A stretch of DNA of 64,000 nucleotides from Agriotes lineatus (lineage: Eukaryota; Arthropoda; Insecta; Coleoptera; Elateridae), in NCBI GenBank assembly GCA_940337035.1, contig OW679203.1, forward strand, positions 77,391,061-77,455,060. The letters run 5' to 3'. The position numbers and the translations under genes were made by a program. Positions within the stretch are counted from its first letter, which is position 1. Every line of letters begins with the position of its first letter. The notes below the pieces were generated by a model. It searched no databases. It saw only the letters and a list, made by a program, of their open reading frames with translations, and was not told where the DNA came from. Shown in pieces: positions 34,555 through 46,990 of this stretch.

Positions 34555-35121
34555 ATGTCTCTTTTACCATTATTTTTAAACGACAACTGGTACTCCATGC
34601 GCCCACCTCGTCTGATGGACCAACATTTTAGTTTGGGGTTGGACTTCGACGACTTGCTATCTCCTCTGCCAGTCCCTTCCGGAATGAGAGGAATGCGATG
34701 CCCTCCAGGCTACTACAGGCCATGGAGCACCGCTGCTGCCAGGAACGACACGGGTTCAACAATCGTAGCCAACAAGGATAAGTTTGAAGTCAGTCTGGAT
34801 GTGCAGCAGTTTGCCCCTGAGGAAATCACTGTCAAAGTAAGTGGCAAGAACACCGTTACTGTTGAAGGCAAGCATGAAGAGAAACAGGATGAACATGGCT
34901 TTGTTTCCCGACACTTTGTTCGCAAGTACATCTTGCCGGAAGGGCACGATATCGATAGCATCGTATCCAACTTGTCGTCGGATGGTGTGCTGAGCATCAC
35001 TGCACCTCGTATTAGCCAAGGCGATGACGAGCATCGCCACATCCCAATCCAGCAAACCGGGGTTCCAATTAAAGCTGTGAAGGAGGTTAAGAAACAAGAA
35101 AACGGCACTTCTCAGAAGTAA
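34555..35121 (+). CDS. Small heat shock protein (alpha-crystallin/Hsp20 family, lethal(2)essential-for-life-like)
   Basis: Seen: an intronless 188-residue frame starting at an ATG after a short leader. The alpha-crystallin domain spans about residues 71-152. It opens with DKFEVSLDVQQFAPEEITVKV, carries the conserved arginine in FVRKY (residue 123, the position equivalent to human HSPB5 R120), and closes with GVLSITAPR. A C-terminal I-x-I motif (IPI, residues 163-165) follows, then a Lys/Glu-rich tail. Family knowledge: sHSPs are ATP-independent holdases that form oligomers in the cytosol and nucleus; the I-x-I motif docks into a neighbouring domain. Length and layout match the insect l(2)efl/Hsp20 group. 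I found no clear heat-shock element (inverted GAA blocks two bases apart) in the 300 bp upstream, so strong heat induction is not shown. Neighbours are repeats. The gene looks intact. Confidence 0.96.
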   Translation: MSLLPLFLNDNWYSMRPPRLMDQHFSLGLDFDDLLSPLPVPSGMRGMRCPPGYYRPWSTAAARNDTGSTIVANKDKFEVSLDVQQFAPEEITVKVSGKNTVTVEGKHEEKQDEHGFVSRHFVRKYILPEGHDIDSIVSNLSSDGVLSITAPRISQGDDEHRHIPIQQTGVPIKAVKEVKKQENGTSQK

Positions 35122-35275
35122 TAATTTTTTTAGCTTATTGTTCCAGCTTATGCACTTTCTTCTACATTATTAGTTAAGTAATTATAAAGTTCCTCGTCAT
35201 TGAAGGTGATTTATTAACCAAGACTGATTATACTCATTTTTTGTTTTAAAATGTAAGTTCTTTGTAGTCTTCTTT

Positions 35276-35297
35276 AATAAAATAAAATTTGAATAAA
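35276..35297 (+). promoter_or_regulatory. Polyadenylation signals of the sHSP gene
   Basis: AATAAA begins at 35276 and overlaps a second copy; a third AATAAA follows at about 35292. They lie about 155-175 bp after the sHSP stop codon, a normal 3' UTR length for an insect gene. Confidence 0.65.
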
Positions 35298-37650
35298 AAG
35301 TTGAAAGTTTGTAACTTATATTAGCTATCATTCGTGTAATATACATTGATTTTTTTAGAAATTAGTTTATTGGCGTAACAGAAATATTTTAAAAGAATAG
35401 TGGATCTTGAAATTAGATTTTGGCTTTCAATTTAATCCAATTTTAGATATTTAAAATTAGAGCGTGATAAGTTCATGGATAAAAGCAAATTTTTTACAAA
35501 ATTCGCCCATTATTTTCCTTCAAACCTTGTACTAATACTAAATTATACAGAAATTGGTCAAACTTTTAACAATTGCGCTTCATTTGTTAACATTAAGTAA
35601 AGTTTGTACGGCTAGTGTTTAATTATATAACAGGTATTGTTTGAAATTGCGGAGAAAAACTAATTTGTACGCAACTTTAGGTGTCATTTTCTCTTCATGG
35701 CTACAACTTTAGATTATCTACTGAATAGAAGGGTGAAAAATAATTTATTTGCTAGCAACATGATATTGTTCATTTTCGTCATAGATGTACAATATGAAAA
35801 GCTACTGATAACTCCGAAGGGATTTTTCGAATTATTTATCGTGCAATCTCATGGTAACCATGCAACTACAAACAACGTTCTAGCAACCATACATTCAGGC
35901 AATCCTTGATGTATGATTGAAAACTTTCAACATCTAGAGGGCTGTGGAATTATTTTGTCAAAAAATTTTGTTGGCAGTCGTGGTAGTAAAAGTCACATTG
36001 GAATTTTATATCTGTCAGTTGGAGGTTATGTCAGGATTGTCATTTCAACAAATACAAACATTCTTGTTGAATACATAAAAATGTTAGTAACAAAAACAAC
36101 TACAGCTATTCAAAATGATTTGCTGCGTTTTCCCATACACAGAACCACCTAGTGCTCAGCATTAAACATCTTGTAAAAGTTAAGTTTATCTGTCAAAATT
36201 GTATAGGTTATATTGCTAAGTAACTTTACTCATTACTGCCAACGTAAATTTAATTTTTAAAAATTTAGAATGCTTTGATCCTCCTAGATTTCCTGAAATT
36301 ACTGAAAGTATGCCGATAAACTCCTTCAACCGAATTTGTGAAGTTATTCCAGCCTTCTAAAAACAAAAAAATCAAGGAAAAGTTAATGACGTTTGCCATA
36401 CTGCGGCCTCAGTTACCAAAAAAAAAATATTGAAAACGTTTATGAGGCAGCTAAAGCTAAAGACTCTGATCAAGATGAACCAGGACAAGAAAGTGAGGTT
36501 TGATACTGACATTAAAGATGAAATTCGCTCAGCAAATCCAGTCCCCGCTCTTAGCTATCATAGTAGACGCTGCTTTCGCTATCTGAAGTGCATTCGATTA
36601 GTTGTGTATCATAAGTGTTTGTGGTTTTATGCAAGTATAATTTACATTTTACTATATTTAATATGTACTAGCAACCCAGTGAGACAAATGTCTCATTTCA
36701 AAAAACAAAAAAGACCGTTTTGCAAATAGAACGCGTATTCACCACACGTACGTATATGACGCCATTGTTGGTAGCAAACTACCAGTCGCATTCGCCTTGA
36801 TAAAATTTGCCTAGAATCTAACCTAAAAAGTTAGGATTAGGATAATTAAGATAATAATTAGTGTTAGAGACTGAAATTCGGTTCCTGACCTGACATGACC
36901 ATTCCAAACATATAACTTTAATAACTTTTTTCTCTATCTCTTACGGTTTGGCTGCTGAAACAGCGTCCCGGACAGACAAGTCTATTAGATAAAGGATAAT
37001 AGACTCAGATGCCAAATTCGCCCAATTGCCAAAATAAATTTTACCAATACCACAACTGAGCAAATTAATTCGGCAATTGAGTGAATTTAGGTTTTACGCA
37101 ATTGAGCGAATTCGGAATCTAAGTCTAATCTATACAATTTTGTTCTCACAATCCTACCAAAGTAAATATCTTGTGAAAGTAAATTTTCTATACTAAAATT
37201 ATTAACAACTCGTTTACGCAACTGTAAGTACATTTGGTAGCTCTGCGCTGCTTGTCAAGATCTACCAAGCCACTCTAATGTCAAATTTCTTTCTGTTACA
37301 GTATAGACGTCAAATGTATAAACTCGATTTTAGCAGTCAAACATAAAGCTTTGGATATAACTAGTACATAATTTGACTTGATTTCATTTTAGAAACATAA
37401 TCATGTTTGTTGGCCCTCAATAGCGGGCGTAATATGGCTGTTATGACCTGATGGCCTTTAAAGTTGCTAAGCAGTATACCAAACTCCAACAATATAGTAT
37501 AGCAACACCAACAACCTGCATAGAAATCATAGTACATCAAAAATTCACAGTGCTAGCACAACGATCACATAGTAGTCTGTAGCCAAAATACTGAATCCTT
37601 CAATTTTGTCCATTTTGAGAAACAAAATAAAATAAAATGTTCTATGTGCC
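35298..37650. other. Gene-free stretch downstream of the sHSP gene
   Basis: AT-rich. Frames at 35697-35909, 35913-36152 and 36430-36729 are open but low-complexity or biased and resemble nothing I know. I treat them as chance. Confidence 0.3.
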
Positions 37651-37653
37651 ACT

Positions 37654-37756
37654 TGCATAATCAGGATTATTTATAGCCATCGAGAAATTTAAAGCCCTCC
37701 GCTTCGCGTCGAGCTTTAAACATTTCCTCGGCTATAATTAATCTATTGATTATGCC
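37654..37756. repeat. Hairpin with CpG-rich apex (C)
   Basis: GCATAATCA...TTATAGCC...GAGAAATTTAAAGC pairs with GCTTTAAACATTTCCTC...GGCTATAA...TGATTATGC (arms about 42 bp). The apex is CCTCCGCTTCGCGTCGA. It lies about 170 bp left of the hAT MITE. Confidence 0.85.
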
Positions 37757-37927
37757 CTTAATACATTAATAACTATTATTGACGTCGCATACAAAACTAG
37801 TTCGGCCATAAAATAGACTCGTCAAATTATAAACTTGCTATATAAATAGCTATTATCCAACACCTTCTCAAACTAAGCAAATTACTACAAACTACAGTTA
37901 TTTGAAATAAAGAAAGTTCATCATTAG

Positions 37928-38548
37928 TAGAGTCCGTCAAATGCCATTTTGCCATGTTTCTGACTGTAGGCCCCGTTAGGGCCAGATTTCGTATTTAGGC
38001 GTTTCACGTAGTAAGGGGTGGAATGAACCACATTTGTTGGTGCCATAAATGCTATAAAATGCCCTTTTCGTGATAAATGCTATATTTTGAATAAATGCCA
38101 TATTTTAATGCTATATTTCAATCAAATTCAATATTATGTGGCTAATTCACAACAAAAGGGCTTGCAAATTTCAAAATAGACATGCAGAAGTTTTGGTAAG
38201 TGCCAGGTACTAAGGTCGATGACCCGTGGCGGGGTCACCGCCCGTCGTGCGCCTCAACACTCAGGTAAGTATCCCGTTACGTCCACTCGTCAACAACAAC
38301 CCCGAGCTCTCCCCCTTCCCTCCAATGCACCTCGGATACCTACGTTCCACTTATTTGCCTTGTGCCCGTCGTTTTTATCAGATTATTTTGTCTTTTGTAT
38401 TTGTGTTGTGGGATTTTTAATATTAAATACTGGTGACATTTTTTCTAAAATTTCAACTTTTTGAAATAAATACTATTTTTTATGCTTTATTTCGTGCTAT
38501 TTTATATGCCATATTTTGAAAAAATAAATGTCATTTTGACAGACTCTA
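37928..38548. mobile_element. 621-bp hAT-type MITE with 8-bp target duplication
   Basis: TIRs TAGAGTCCGTCAAATGCC and the inverse of ATTTTGACAGACTCTA; 8-bp duplication ATCATTAG at 37920-37927 and 38549-38556. The TAGAG start and 8-bp duplication indicate hAT. The interior has AAATGCTATATTTT-like repeats and a GC-richer core (38215-38380) of unknown origin. Confidence 0.85.
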
Positions 38549-38556
38549 ATCATTAG

Positions 38557-39702
38557 TCACTAGTGAGAGCAAAATAGAAAAGTCGCGGAGTCGAAGGCTT
38601 GTTTATAATTTTTAAATTCTGTTAATAGAAAATAAAATGTCACGTTGGTCTCAACAAATTCAGAAAAAAATAGTTGAAGAGATTTAAAAGAGGTGTTGGA
38701 CAAAAGGTTGTTTTGCACTATTTCTACGGACGTCGTGGTTAAACTGTTTCATGGCTAACATGCTACGTTCCACACTTATACAATAAATAACTATTATTTT
38801 TTAATACGTTTTACTTACCATGTTTTGAGTTTTGGTAACTCTGCCTAATTCTACGAAACCAATTACTATTTAGAATATATTTAGATGGTATTAAGTCCAC
38901 AACTTGGCTCTATTTGCAGTGCAAGATAATTAACCGATTCAATAAACACAGAGTGGGGATATTTTATATAATTGCAATTTTAAACTAAAGTAAAATATTA
39001 AAAGCATTGATAATGAGAAGCGAAAAGCAGAATTAAGACGGAGAAAGGCACACAAAGGCAAAGTTTATTTCAGAGGATTTGAATTGGCTTGTGATTAAAT
39101 TAAAATAATTAGGATGAAAGGTTTGCGCACATGTAAAGCCAGACCACACAAAATTTACTTGACAAAAGGTTTCTTAGCTGCATTTTAAAAAGAGCGTAGT
39201 TGTTAAGTAAAAGCAAAAAATAGTGAAAATAGAGAGCAAAGCAGAAAGGTAAAGCAAGATGAAGCATAATATAATATAGAAAATTGCAAAGAGCAATGCT
39301 AGAAGAAGGCAACAGAAGAGAAAAGATAGTGTATTTAAAAATAAAGTGCAATAGTGCAGAGCAGAGCAGTGACAATAATAAATAAATATCGTTTGTGTGT
39401 GTAACGCTATCGAACAATTTTAATTATAAGGTTAAAGACAATAATTTAGATTTAAGAAAATTGTAAATATTAATTATGTACTCAAATTTACTTCCATTTG
39501 TAACCTTTCATTATCAGAATAAATTTCCATTATTATAAGAAAATCAACAGTAACTTAGCAACCTGACGCTATTTTGTTTAAAACAAGAGAACAATTGAAT
39601 TAATTTTTATTTGCAAGTACCTGTGACAGTGTTTGTGGCAATATCTGCCACGATAAATTAATAACATTTCCCATCCGATCTTCGAGGGTGAACCTCAGCC
39701 GA
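38557..39702. other. Gene-free, partly purine-rich stretch
   Basis: 38990-39370 is strongly A/G-rich on the + strand. The 102-residue hydrophobic minus-strand frame there mirrors this bias rather than a gene. Confidence 0.3.
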
Positions 39703-39873
39703 TCAGCTGAATTTGCGAGCATCGTTTCCGTCCCCAAGGAAGTATCCAAAGCCAAAGCAGTCCAGAGCATCAGCCGAGTCTGCAAGAGCGCCACCGTCCA
39801 CACCTGCATCAGGGGAAGCATCTCCAGCAGGAAATCCAAGTAGCATCACTACGAGCAGCTTCGAAGTCATCAT
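39703..39873 (-). CDS. Candidate small secreted peptide gene (56 residues), tentative
   Basis: The minus-strand frame starts MMTSKLLVVMLLGFPAGDA, a plausible signal peptide, then runs SPDAGVDGGALADSADALD to a TGA. Upstream on the same strand is a clean small intron, about 40178-40116 (CAG|GTAAGTTAG donor; TTGCTTGTTTTTTAG acceptor), which suggests a transcribed gene with non-coding leader exons; a further acceptor (AAATCGTAG) lies 18 bp before the ATG. Overlapping this is a longer frame in another register with no plausible start. Weak points are the single cysteine, no recognised family, and splice calls by eye. Confidence 0.3.
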   Translation of the reverse strand: MMTSKLLVVMLLGFPAGDASPDAGVDGGALADSADALDCFGFGYFLGDGNDARKFS

Positions 39874-40921
39874 AACGAGGTAGGGTTAAGCCTACGATTT
39901 GAGGGTTAGGTTTGCGAAACGCATCAAACGACTAGATCAAACCTTGTCGAAGAGGATTAGCACATTTCCAACGGTCCAGCTGCGCCGTAATAATTGAAAA
40001 ATTGCATGGCGTCAGTAGATTGTGCCGGGTTTGGCGAGAATCTAAGCGTTCATAAACAGTTGAAAGAATTGGCATACCTTCTACGTCAGAACAAGCAAGA
40101 GGCGGTAAGGTGATCCTAAAAAACAAGCAAAAGGATGTGTTTGTATTAGTTGCCAAGCGGGAAAGTTTAACTAACTTACCTGATGCGTTTTTCACAGTAT
40201 TTTTACGAGTTTAAACGTTCAAATACGCTGTGCACTGGCAAACATTTTGTGTGTTATCTGTCAAATAGAAATTACTAATATTATCTGCTGAAAGCGAGCA
40301 AATGAGCTACTCCAAGTCAAATAACCTAAAATTTATGGCGATAGTTAAATTCTGAACTCACCCTGAGAATAGAGCTTGTGTTTTGCCGAGAGCTAGCGTA
40401 AATAAATATTGCAATTAGATAAAAATAGAAAGAGGGGCTTTTCAACAATTTTATTTGTGTAATAAAAGTATTACATTTCATTTTTAACCAGCCGTAATTG
40501 ATTGAAGGGCAAATTTAAGCACAGTACAAAATGATTAAAACTGATAATTGTGCGATTTATAAATTGCCCAAAATTTTACTTATTAAGATATTTATTTAAT
40601 ATTACAAACATTGCATTGCAATATTTCTCAACTTAAAGTTTTGTTGTTTTAGACTGCATAACTTTGGAAAAATTTTAATTTTTCGAAAGGGTATTTTTAG
40701 GGGCCTTTCCCAAAATGTCCAAAAATAACGCCGAAATAATAGCGTGGGCTTTTTCTTTCAGCGCACTGATCATTCTTTTTTGTTCTTTCTGACTAGTTGT
40801 TTTCGTCCTTCCGAGCAACATATTTCGCCCAACTCCATTTTAAGCTAGTAATCCGATGCCACTTTTCGTTAACGAATAACGTTAGTAAAAAGGGAACACC
40901 TATCCCCTCCATTTTTTATTG

Positions 40922-41045
40922 ATCAAACCCTGAAGGCACATCTAAAACCGGTTTAATTTAATTGACCTTGATAATCAAACCCTGAGGGCACAATGTTTTA
41001 TTTTAATTGATCCAATTAAATTGATAATCAAACCCTGTAGGCAAA
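40922..41045 (+). repeat. Three copies of ATCAAACCCTGARGGCA at 52-53 bp spacing
   Basis: ATCAAACCCTGAAGGCACA at 40922, ATCAAACCCTGAGGGCACA at 40974, ATCAAACCCTGTAGGCAAA at 41027. The 19-bp cores differ at one to three positions, while the linkers are much less alike (each has TTTAATT and TTGA words). This fits either a decayed tandem duplication or a spaced set of binding sites. Confidence 0.85.
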
Positions 41046-42003
41046 GGGGCACTTTGAGCGCCATTCTGCTTTTAATCAACCCGCGGATTTTAATTAAATT
41101 AGGTCGCTGCTTTTATCATATATGTTAATTAATTTAATTCTAGGAATTTTGCGCCTGTCCTTGTCCACACACTTTCTCTCTCGCACTCATGCTATCTTTC
41201 CTGCATTCGTTAAAAGCGACTCTTTATCCTTGTCATACTCACTGGAAGGTGTGTGTTCTCTCTGTCTGGCACGTTCTAAAGTCGTTTTTATTTAAAAAAC
41301 CTTTGTTATACGGTAGTCTAGTTATAGCAGATGTTCGTTTAAGATATTTTCTTTGCATAATTGAAAAGCATATTAGTTACACATATTTTATTTACAACTT
41401 CTTAAAAAACATGTATACAATAAGGTATAAATTAGATCATGTACAGTTTTACCCAATTCGATGATGACATACATTTTAAATTTGAATACGAGTTCCCACA
41501 ATAATGTATCGTTAGCGTACTCACATCGCAGAGTATTAAAAATCATTGAATAGTCAAGATAAACATTTTCTGGCTGTTTAACTTTTTCAACAATTGCTGC
41601 GCCAAAATTTTCGAAATTACACTTTACACGCTTTAAATCGTTGATTTTCATTACTATTAAGTTATTCATATGTAGTAGATTTGCTAGTGTCTCATATGTT
41701 ACGTAAAGAATAAATTTGTCTACAGTCTTTTAGAATAATCCATGTCTCATGTTCCACTTTATCTTCTTTTAACTCACAATTAAAACTTCCTTGTTTCGAC
41801 ATCACAAATATGTCCGGTAGAGCATCCAGAAAAGTTATGAAAGCATCCACACTGAATGAAACAACAGCTCCGATGTCGGCCTTTAGGATTCTTGCTATAG
41901 GTGAAAACTTTTATAGGGGTCCAGCCCTAGATGCACAACTTTGCCGAAGCTGTTGTTTAGAGACACAAAAATCACACAACAGTCGCTTCTTCTCACAATG
42001 AAT

Positions 42004-42290
42004 TTATGTGTCCATTTTTACACCATATGAGGTCATGGTCTCCTGCACGAACACCCTCAGGTCCTCGTCAGTCACAATTAGCTGTGTCGATGTACCCCTA
42101 GTTTCTACGTCAGCATCTCCTAGCTGCGGTGGTAGTGCTGACCGGTGCAGAGTTTTATTTGAAAACTGCGCTTTCTCACCTGGTTTTGTCTTTTTCTTAC
42201 TTGATTCCGCAATTGATGTCCTGCTGTAAGGGTCAGCTGCTTCTTGACGGTTATTAATTCGGGTGAAGCAACCCAACCTGTCTTTCTTAC
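42004..42290 (-). CDS. Putative terminal exon of an unidentified gene
   Basis: On the minus strand an acceptor (TTATATGTCATACAG) precedes a 287-nt open segment that reads KKDRLGCFTRINNRQEAAD..., passes through a Lys/Ser-rich stretch, and ends in EDLRVFVQETMTSYGVKMDT followed by TAA. It has about 95 residues, mixed polar composition, GC-richer third positions than its surroundings, and no transposon signature I know. The following 200 bp is also balanced in composition and could be 3' UTR. I do not recognise the protein and found no convincing upstream exon before 45 kb, so the partner exons would lie across a long intron. A chance open frame remains possible. Confidence 0.4.
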
Positions 42291-42300
42291 CTGTATGACA

Positions 42301-45300
42301 TATAAATATCCATTCAATTCTTTAGTTAAACTCTACACTGTACAAATGGGAAAAAGTTTACAAAAGTGACGTTTTCCAGATTTCCAACTAAAATTGCAAT
42401 AAATTATACAGTAGCTACACCTTTTCGTAACACTTCGTTGAGTAATTTTCAGTAATAAAAATCGCCTGTTGCAAAATAATTTTTAATTTTGTTAAAATTT
42501 ATTCTAAAACTGCTTTCATCAAAAGTGTTCATCTCTTTATGTAGTAACCATTGGTGCATTTATAAAAAGTGTGAATTAGTATTGTATAGTTCTTTACGTC
42601 ATTTTTAGAAATAATTCTAAAACCGCTTTTACATCATTTTTGTTATTATTAACTGTTTTTTAAACGAATTGTGATTTCATCACATACTACTATCGATGTA
42701 TTAACTTTTTATAATTTTAAAATTATTCACTTTACTTACATTTATGTATTAACCGTGAGTCATTCTTGGAAATAAAGCAGTCGACTGTTGCAAAATAGTT
42801 TTTAGTTTATTAAAACATTGTACTTGTATACAATTTTATATGCTTAAATACAATTTGAATTAGAGTGGATAGTATTAATGCATAAATGGTAAAACCGTCA
42901 TAAGCAGTAAAATTTCTATATCGTCAATGCATACACTTAATTTCGCAGGTACATTTTTGAAGTATTTAGAGTATAAGGTCGTAGCTGTTGAATTCACAGT
43001 CCGTCAGGGACCTGATGTGGCTTCAACTTAGCCTAGCTGTTGGACGAAGAGGTACCAAATATATAATAAGATACAAAATTCAACCAAACGTCTAAACAAC
43101 TAGTGAAACTACAAAAACCCTTGTATCCAAAAACGCCTTTGAGAAAAACTGCTACTTTCAAATGTATAACGGTTCAGTGCACCGACTCACCAAATACCAC
43201 CTCCTGCATTTAAATCCACCTACATGGTGTTTCTCCTACATGGTGTTTCTCCTAGATTCCATTTTCTTAATCCAGCCATAATAATAATTGGAAAATATAA
43301 CGAAGACACAGCGGTCACTGAATTACGAAACCCTCCTAAAGAACCAGATGCGAGGTTTTGAAGATTTCAATTCGACCGAAAGTTCTTCAAGAGACAAAAG
43401 ACAAAAGAAAACTGCTAAACTGCTTTATCGCCACGGTGAAACGAAATATTACTAGAGAATCTGACCGTAGAAAGAAGTTCCTAAGTGATCGCGCTATCAT
43501 TCACGATAGAAATAGAATAAATTTTCGAAATAAAGCAGACTATACGCCAAAACTCAATAGAACATATCTAATCAGCTTAGAAAATACAAAAATGTCATAC
43601 GCAAATAAAGCTAGATACGCCACGCAATGCAATAGAAGGAATGAACTGTCAATTAATTTTATCCGCATATGGATACAAGACACAGCCTGTTATAGCTATC
43701 CAAGCTTGACAATTTGACAGAAAATCGCTGACGGCGTAACATGTACCTAACCTCCAAAACTTTAAGACGAACAATTAATTTATCAGGTAAATATCGAGTT
43801 GTCAGGGCTAATTAATCAACATAACTCAGGGGGAACCTAACAAAGTCAGAAAATATCACATAGCACGAGAACGGAAAACGCAAGAGTGCAACTGCAATTT
43901 TCAACGTAACCTCGTGCCGAAAAACCATCTATATCCTCTAAATTTGCATAGCCAATAAGTAGCGTTTAGGAAAACTAAAGTGAGGTAGAGCAGAGCAGAC
44001 GGTAACGTTAAAAAAATGCCAACAATTTAGTTTGACGTAAAAATTACCATAAAAGCATATTATAGTAGCGGAAGGCTAATAGATACACAGCAGAACAGCT
44101 TTCACAATCTATTCGGAACCAGAACAAAAAGAAAATCGAAACATTAACTGGGATTTAAATTCAGTTGCACCCACAGTAGAGCTAACTAATTGCTTCAATA
44201 CTACACTGAACATTATTACTAATCAGTAAAACAAAATATTTCTATCTACTTTGACTAATAGAAGTTCTGTTGTTCTGTGTTCTATTTTTTAATTTATTGT
44301 CATTGTGTGTAATTAAAACATGATTGACAATAAACAAAATTAAAATCAGGTTAATGTTTAATCACTGTCATGATAAATTCTTCAATCTTTAATAATAATA
44401 AAACAGCAGGCCCTTGAATTTTAAAATTATATCTGATTGCTGAATATTATTTTGCTATATTGAAATGTTAACAATTATTCATAACTTTTGCATAGGTATC
44501 CAATGCCAATGTCTAAAAACGCATTTCATGATTTGGTCATAATCAACCCTTAAAAGTGCGAATCTGCATTCGGGGTGAATGACAGCTAAAATCAAACAGA
44601 CTGTATATTGTAAGAATAGTGAATGAACGTTGGTTGGGACATATATTTGAACAATATAGACATTTTTTAAATCATTATCAAATACTATAAGTGGGAAATA
44701 AAGGCTAATAATTATGAATAAGCACTAAAATCATTGGAAATTATAAAGAGATCGTGATTAAGTAAAACATTTTATTCTTTCTCTTCATTATGTCTAATGT
44801 TTTAGTGCTTATTTATAATTTTATTATTAGCATCCCATTATGGTTTCTCTCCAAAGCAAGGTATAGCTCTCAATCGAAGTAAACATTGGCCATTTCATTT
44901 GACACCACATGCGGTCTATTGATTACTGCGTTTCAAAGCATCTACAAGGTTCGTGTTCTGTGTCCTAGTAAATAACGTCAGTCAAACTAAAACAATTTTT
45001 GTCATGTATTTCTTGCTGCGTTTCAGAACACTGCTGCAGTGTGCAATGATAACCAATGCCAATACGCTAACCGGACGACACGTGCGTCAAATGCACTGTA
45101 TCGAGGGGGCTCGGTTAGAAATGGAATTCAAAAGAAAAGAACGTTTCTGGCGCAAGCGATTTTGGGAGTATGCGAACCAATAATTATTTATAATGTATTA
45201 AGTTGCAATAATGCGAGGCGAAGCGTGACCGCGGCAATGCGTATCCATAGATAGTGAATTAGATTAGCTAGAGTAGAATGTACATACTATCCTAGTCAGT

Positions 45301-45936
45301 TGAATTATGTTTGGTAACTTTTTGGCAATTACAGCAGCTGGTAGACGTCAGAGGTTCTTGCTCGTGCTGGTCGATTATGTGATAATCGAGGGTATAGATC
45401 TCGCGGGAGCGTGATGGTTCCACAATGGGTCGTAGCCTTCCAAGAGTTACGGTAATTACTTTACTGTGAAAGGCCAGTAGCTTCCGGGTTTTACCGACTC
45501 TGTACGGGTTGTAACAATAGTTAATCTAGTGGATTACTATTGGACAGTACTAGCGAAAGGTACCGACAGCTAACCCAACCAGTGAAGGCAGCGATGAGGT
45601 GCCAAAGGGTTGATGCTGACTGATGCAAGGCCAAGTATTGCAATGTCGCTGTCGGAAGTACGGAGTGGCCAGAGGGCAACCACCCCCGGTAAGTACAATT
45701 ATTATTATCGATGAGATTTACAGATCAGTAAGTTTGTGTTTTTTTACATTTAACCGCCTGCCTCCGCTATTGGGCCAAGGGGGAGTTGCATCCACCACTT
45801 TGATATAATTCAAAAATGTCGAAATTTATTTGAAATAAATTTTAATATAACACAGAAAAACACTTCTAACAATATTGTGAAATTTAAATAGGGGAATTTT
45901 CAGCTATAATATCCCAAGGACAGTGATAATTACGAA
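42301..45936. other. Gene-free stretch with an unassigned GC-richer segment
   Basis: AT-rich to 45000. At 45025-45250, after an acceptor-like TTGCTGCGTTTCAG, two overlapping frames are open, and 45300-45790 is GC-richer; I recognise no family. It could be exon or retroelement DNA. The hairpin at 44693 is listed separately. Confidence 0.25.
44693..44842. repeat. 150-bp hairpin element
   Basis: GGCTAATAATTATGAATAAG then CACTAAAATCATT pairs with AATGTTTTAGTG then CTTATTTATAATTTTATTAT. Arms about 55 bp around a loop containing GTGATTAAGTAAAAC. MITE-like; target duplication unclear. Confidence 0.75.
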
Positions 45937-46046
45937 ATAATTTTATTGCAGTTTCCGAAAGCACGTTGCTTGGAAACAGCCCGACGCCAGCGGCGGAGGG
46001 CTGTTGTCTAAAAGCAACGTGCTTGAGGAAGTTGTAATAAAATTAT
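45937..46046. repeat. Hairpin with CpG-rich apex (D)
   Basis: ATAATTTTATTGCAGTTTCC and GCACGTTGCTT pair with AAGCAACGTGC and GTAATAAAATTAT (arms about 48 bp). The apex is GACGCCAGCGGCGGAG. Confidence 0.88.
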
Positions 46047-46325
46047 AAGTATTTATCAATGGTCGAGGGTTATTCGGTTAGACAATTTTTTGCCCTTGAA
46101 ACTATTTATTTACATTTATTTAGAGGAAGTGCAATTATGAAAAGAATATGACATAACATAGCAACCCGAACTGACCGCTATACACAAAGTGATAACAACC
46201 CATGGGTAGTTTTCAATGTAAGGATAATGTAATTGGTTGATTTTGTCCATATGGCTAGATAAGAATTAATTTCATTGAATCACTAATTTCACAAAACAAT
46301 TGTTGATTTAATAGCCGTCAAAAAT

Positions 46326-46465
46326 GTATACTATTCCACTCATTGCAAGTAATATGGCTATTACCCTCGGATGATTTAGATGCTCGCGTTCGCTCGTGAC
46401 CCAAACTTGATCTTTTTGAGTAAAGCAGTCATTAATACTGCTCGTGGAATGATAAACTAGTATAA
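46326..46465. repeat. Weak hairpin with CpG-rich apex (E)
   Basis: TATACTATTCCAC pairs loosely with GTGGAATGATAAACTAGTATA. The apex region is GATGCTCGCGTTCGCTCGTG. The arms have gaps; this is the weakest of the set. Confidence 0.45.
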
Positions 46466-46990
46466 CTGTAGAAAGTCATTGTCCGAAAAATATTTTAGGC
46501 ATTTTTCTAATGTTGAGTAGGAAACACACTACTTATAAAAATCAAAAATGTATCCAAATATTTTTGTTTTTACTGACATCCACTACGTGCTAGTAACAAT
46601 TAACAGAACAGCAGCTAGCTCTCTGTTTTACTCAGTAAAAGGTAAAACTCTTTTAAATAGTTTAGTTATGTACGCCCATGGCGTGTGGGTTAAACAATCT
46701 ACATTTAAATTTCTCAATGGTAATAGGTAGTTCATAAAAACACAGTCTAGACTTAGAAGACTGTGTTAAAATTTTACTTCTGCTCATCCCCCCAATTTCA
46801 ACAAAAAAGCTGTTTGCCTTTACATCTGTAAATGGCAAACCATCACATTCACCTTTTTGTTGTGACGCCCGCCCGATAAATTATGTGCGAGTCATCCAAG
46901 GTTATCTAGTAGGTACCTATAATGTATATCTAACAGATTCAAATCTATTAGCGTTGTTAATGCACAATAGCCAGCAATTAACTATCGCAA

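Noticed and set aside
34713..35108. Long minus-strand frames inside the sHSP gene
   Set aside because: Shadows of the well-supported + strand sHSP coding sequence.
39109..39417. 102-residue hydrophobic minus-strand frame, possible membrane protein
   Set aside because: It mirrors an A/G-rich stretch on the + strand; no family, no start context, no splice support.
43358..43717. 119-residue + strand frame, basic
   Set aside because: Lys/Arg/Asn-rich composition follows local A-richness; no motif recognised.
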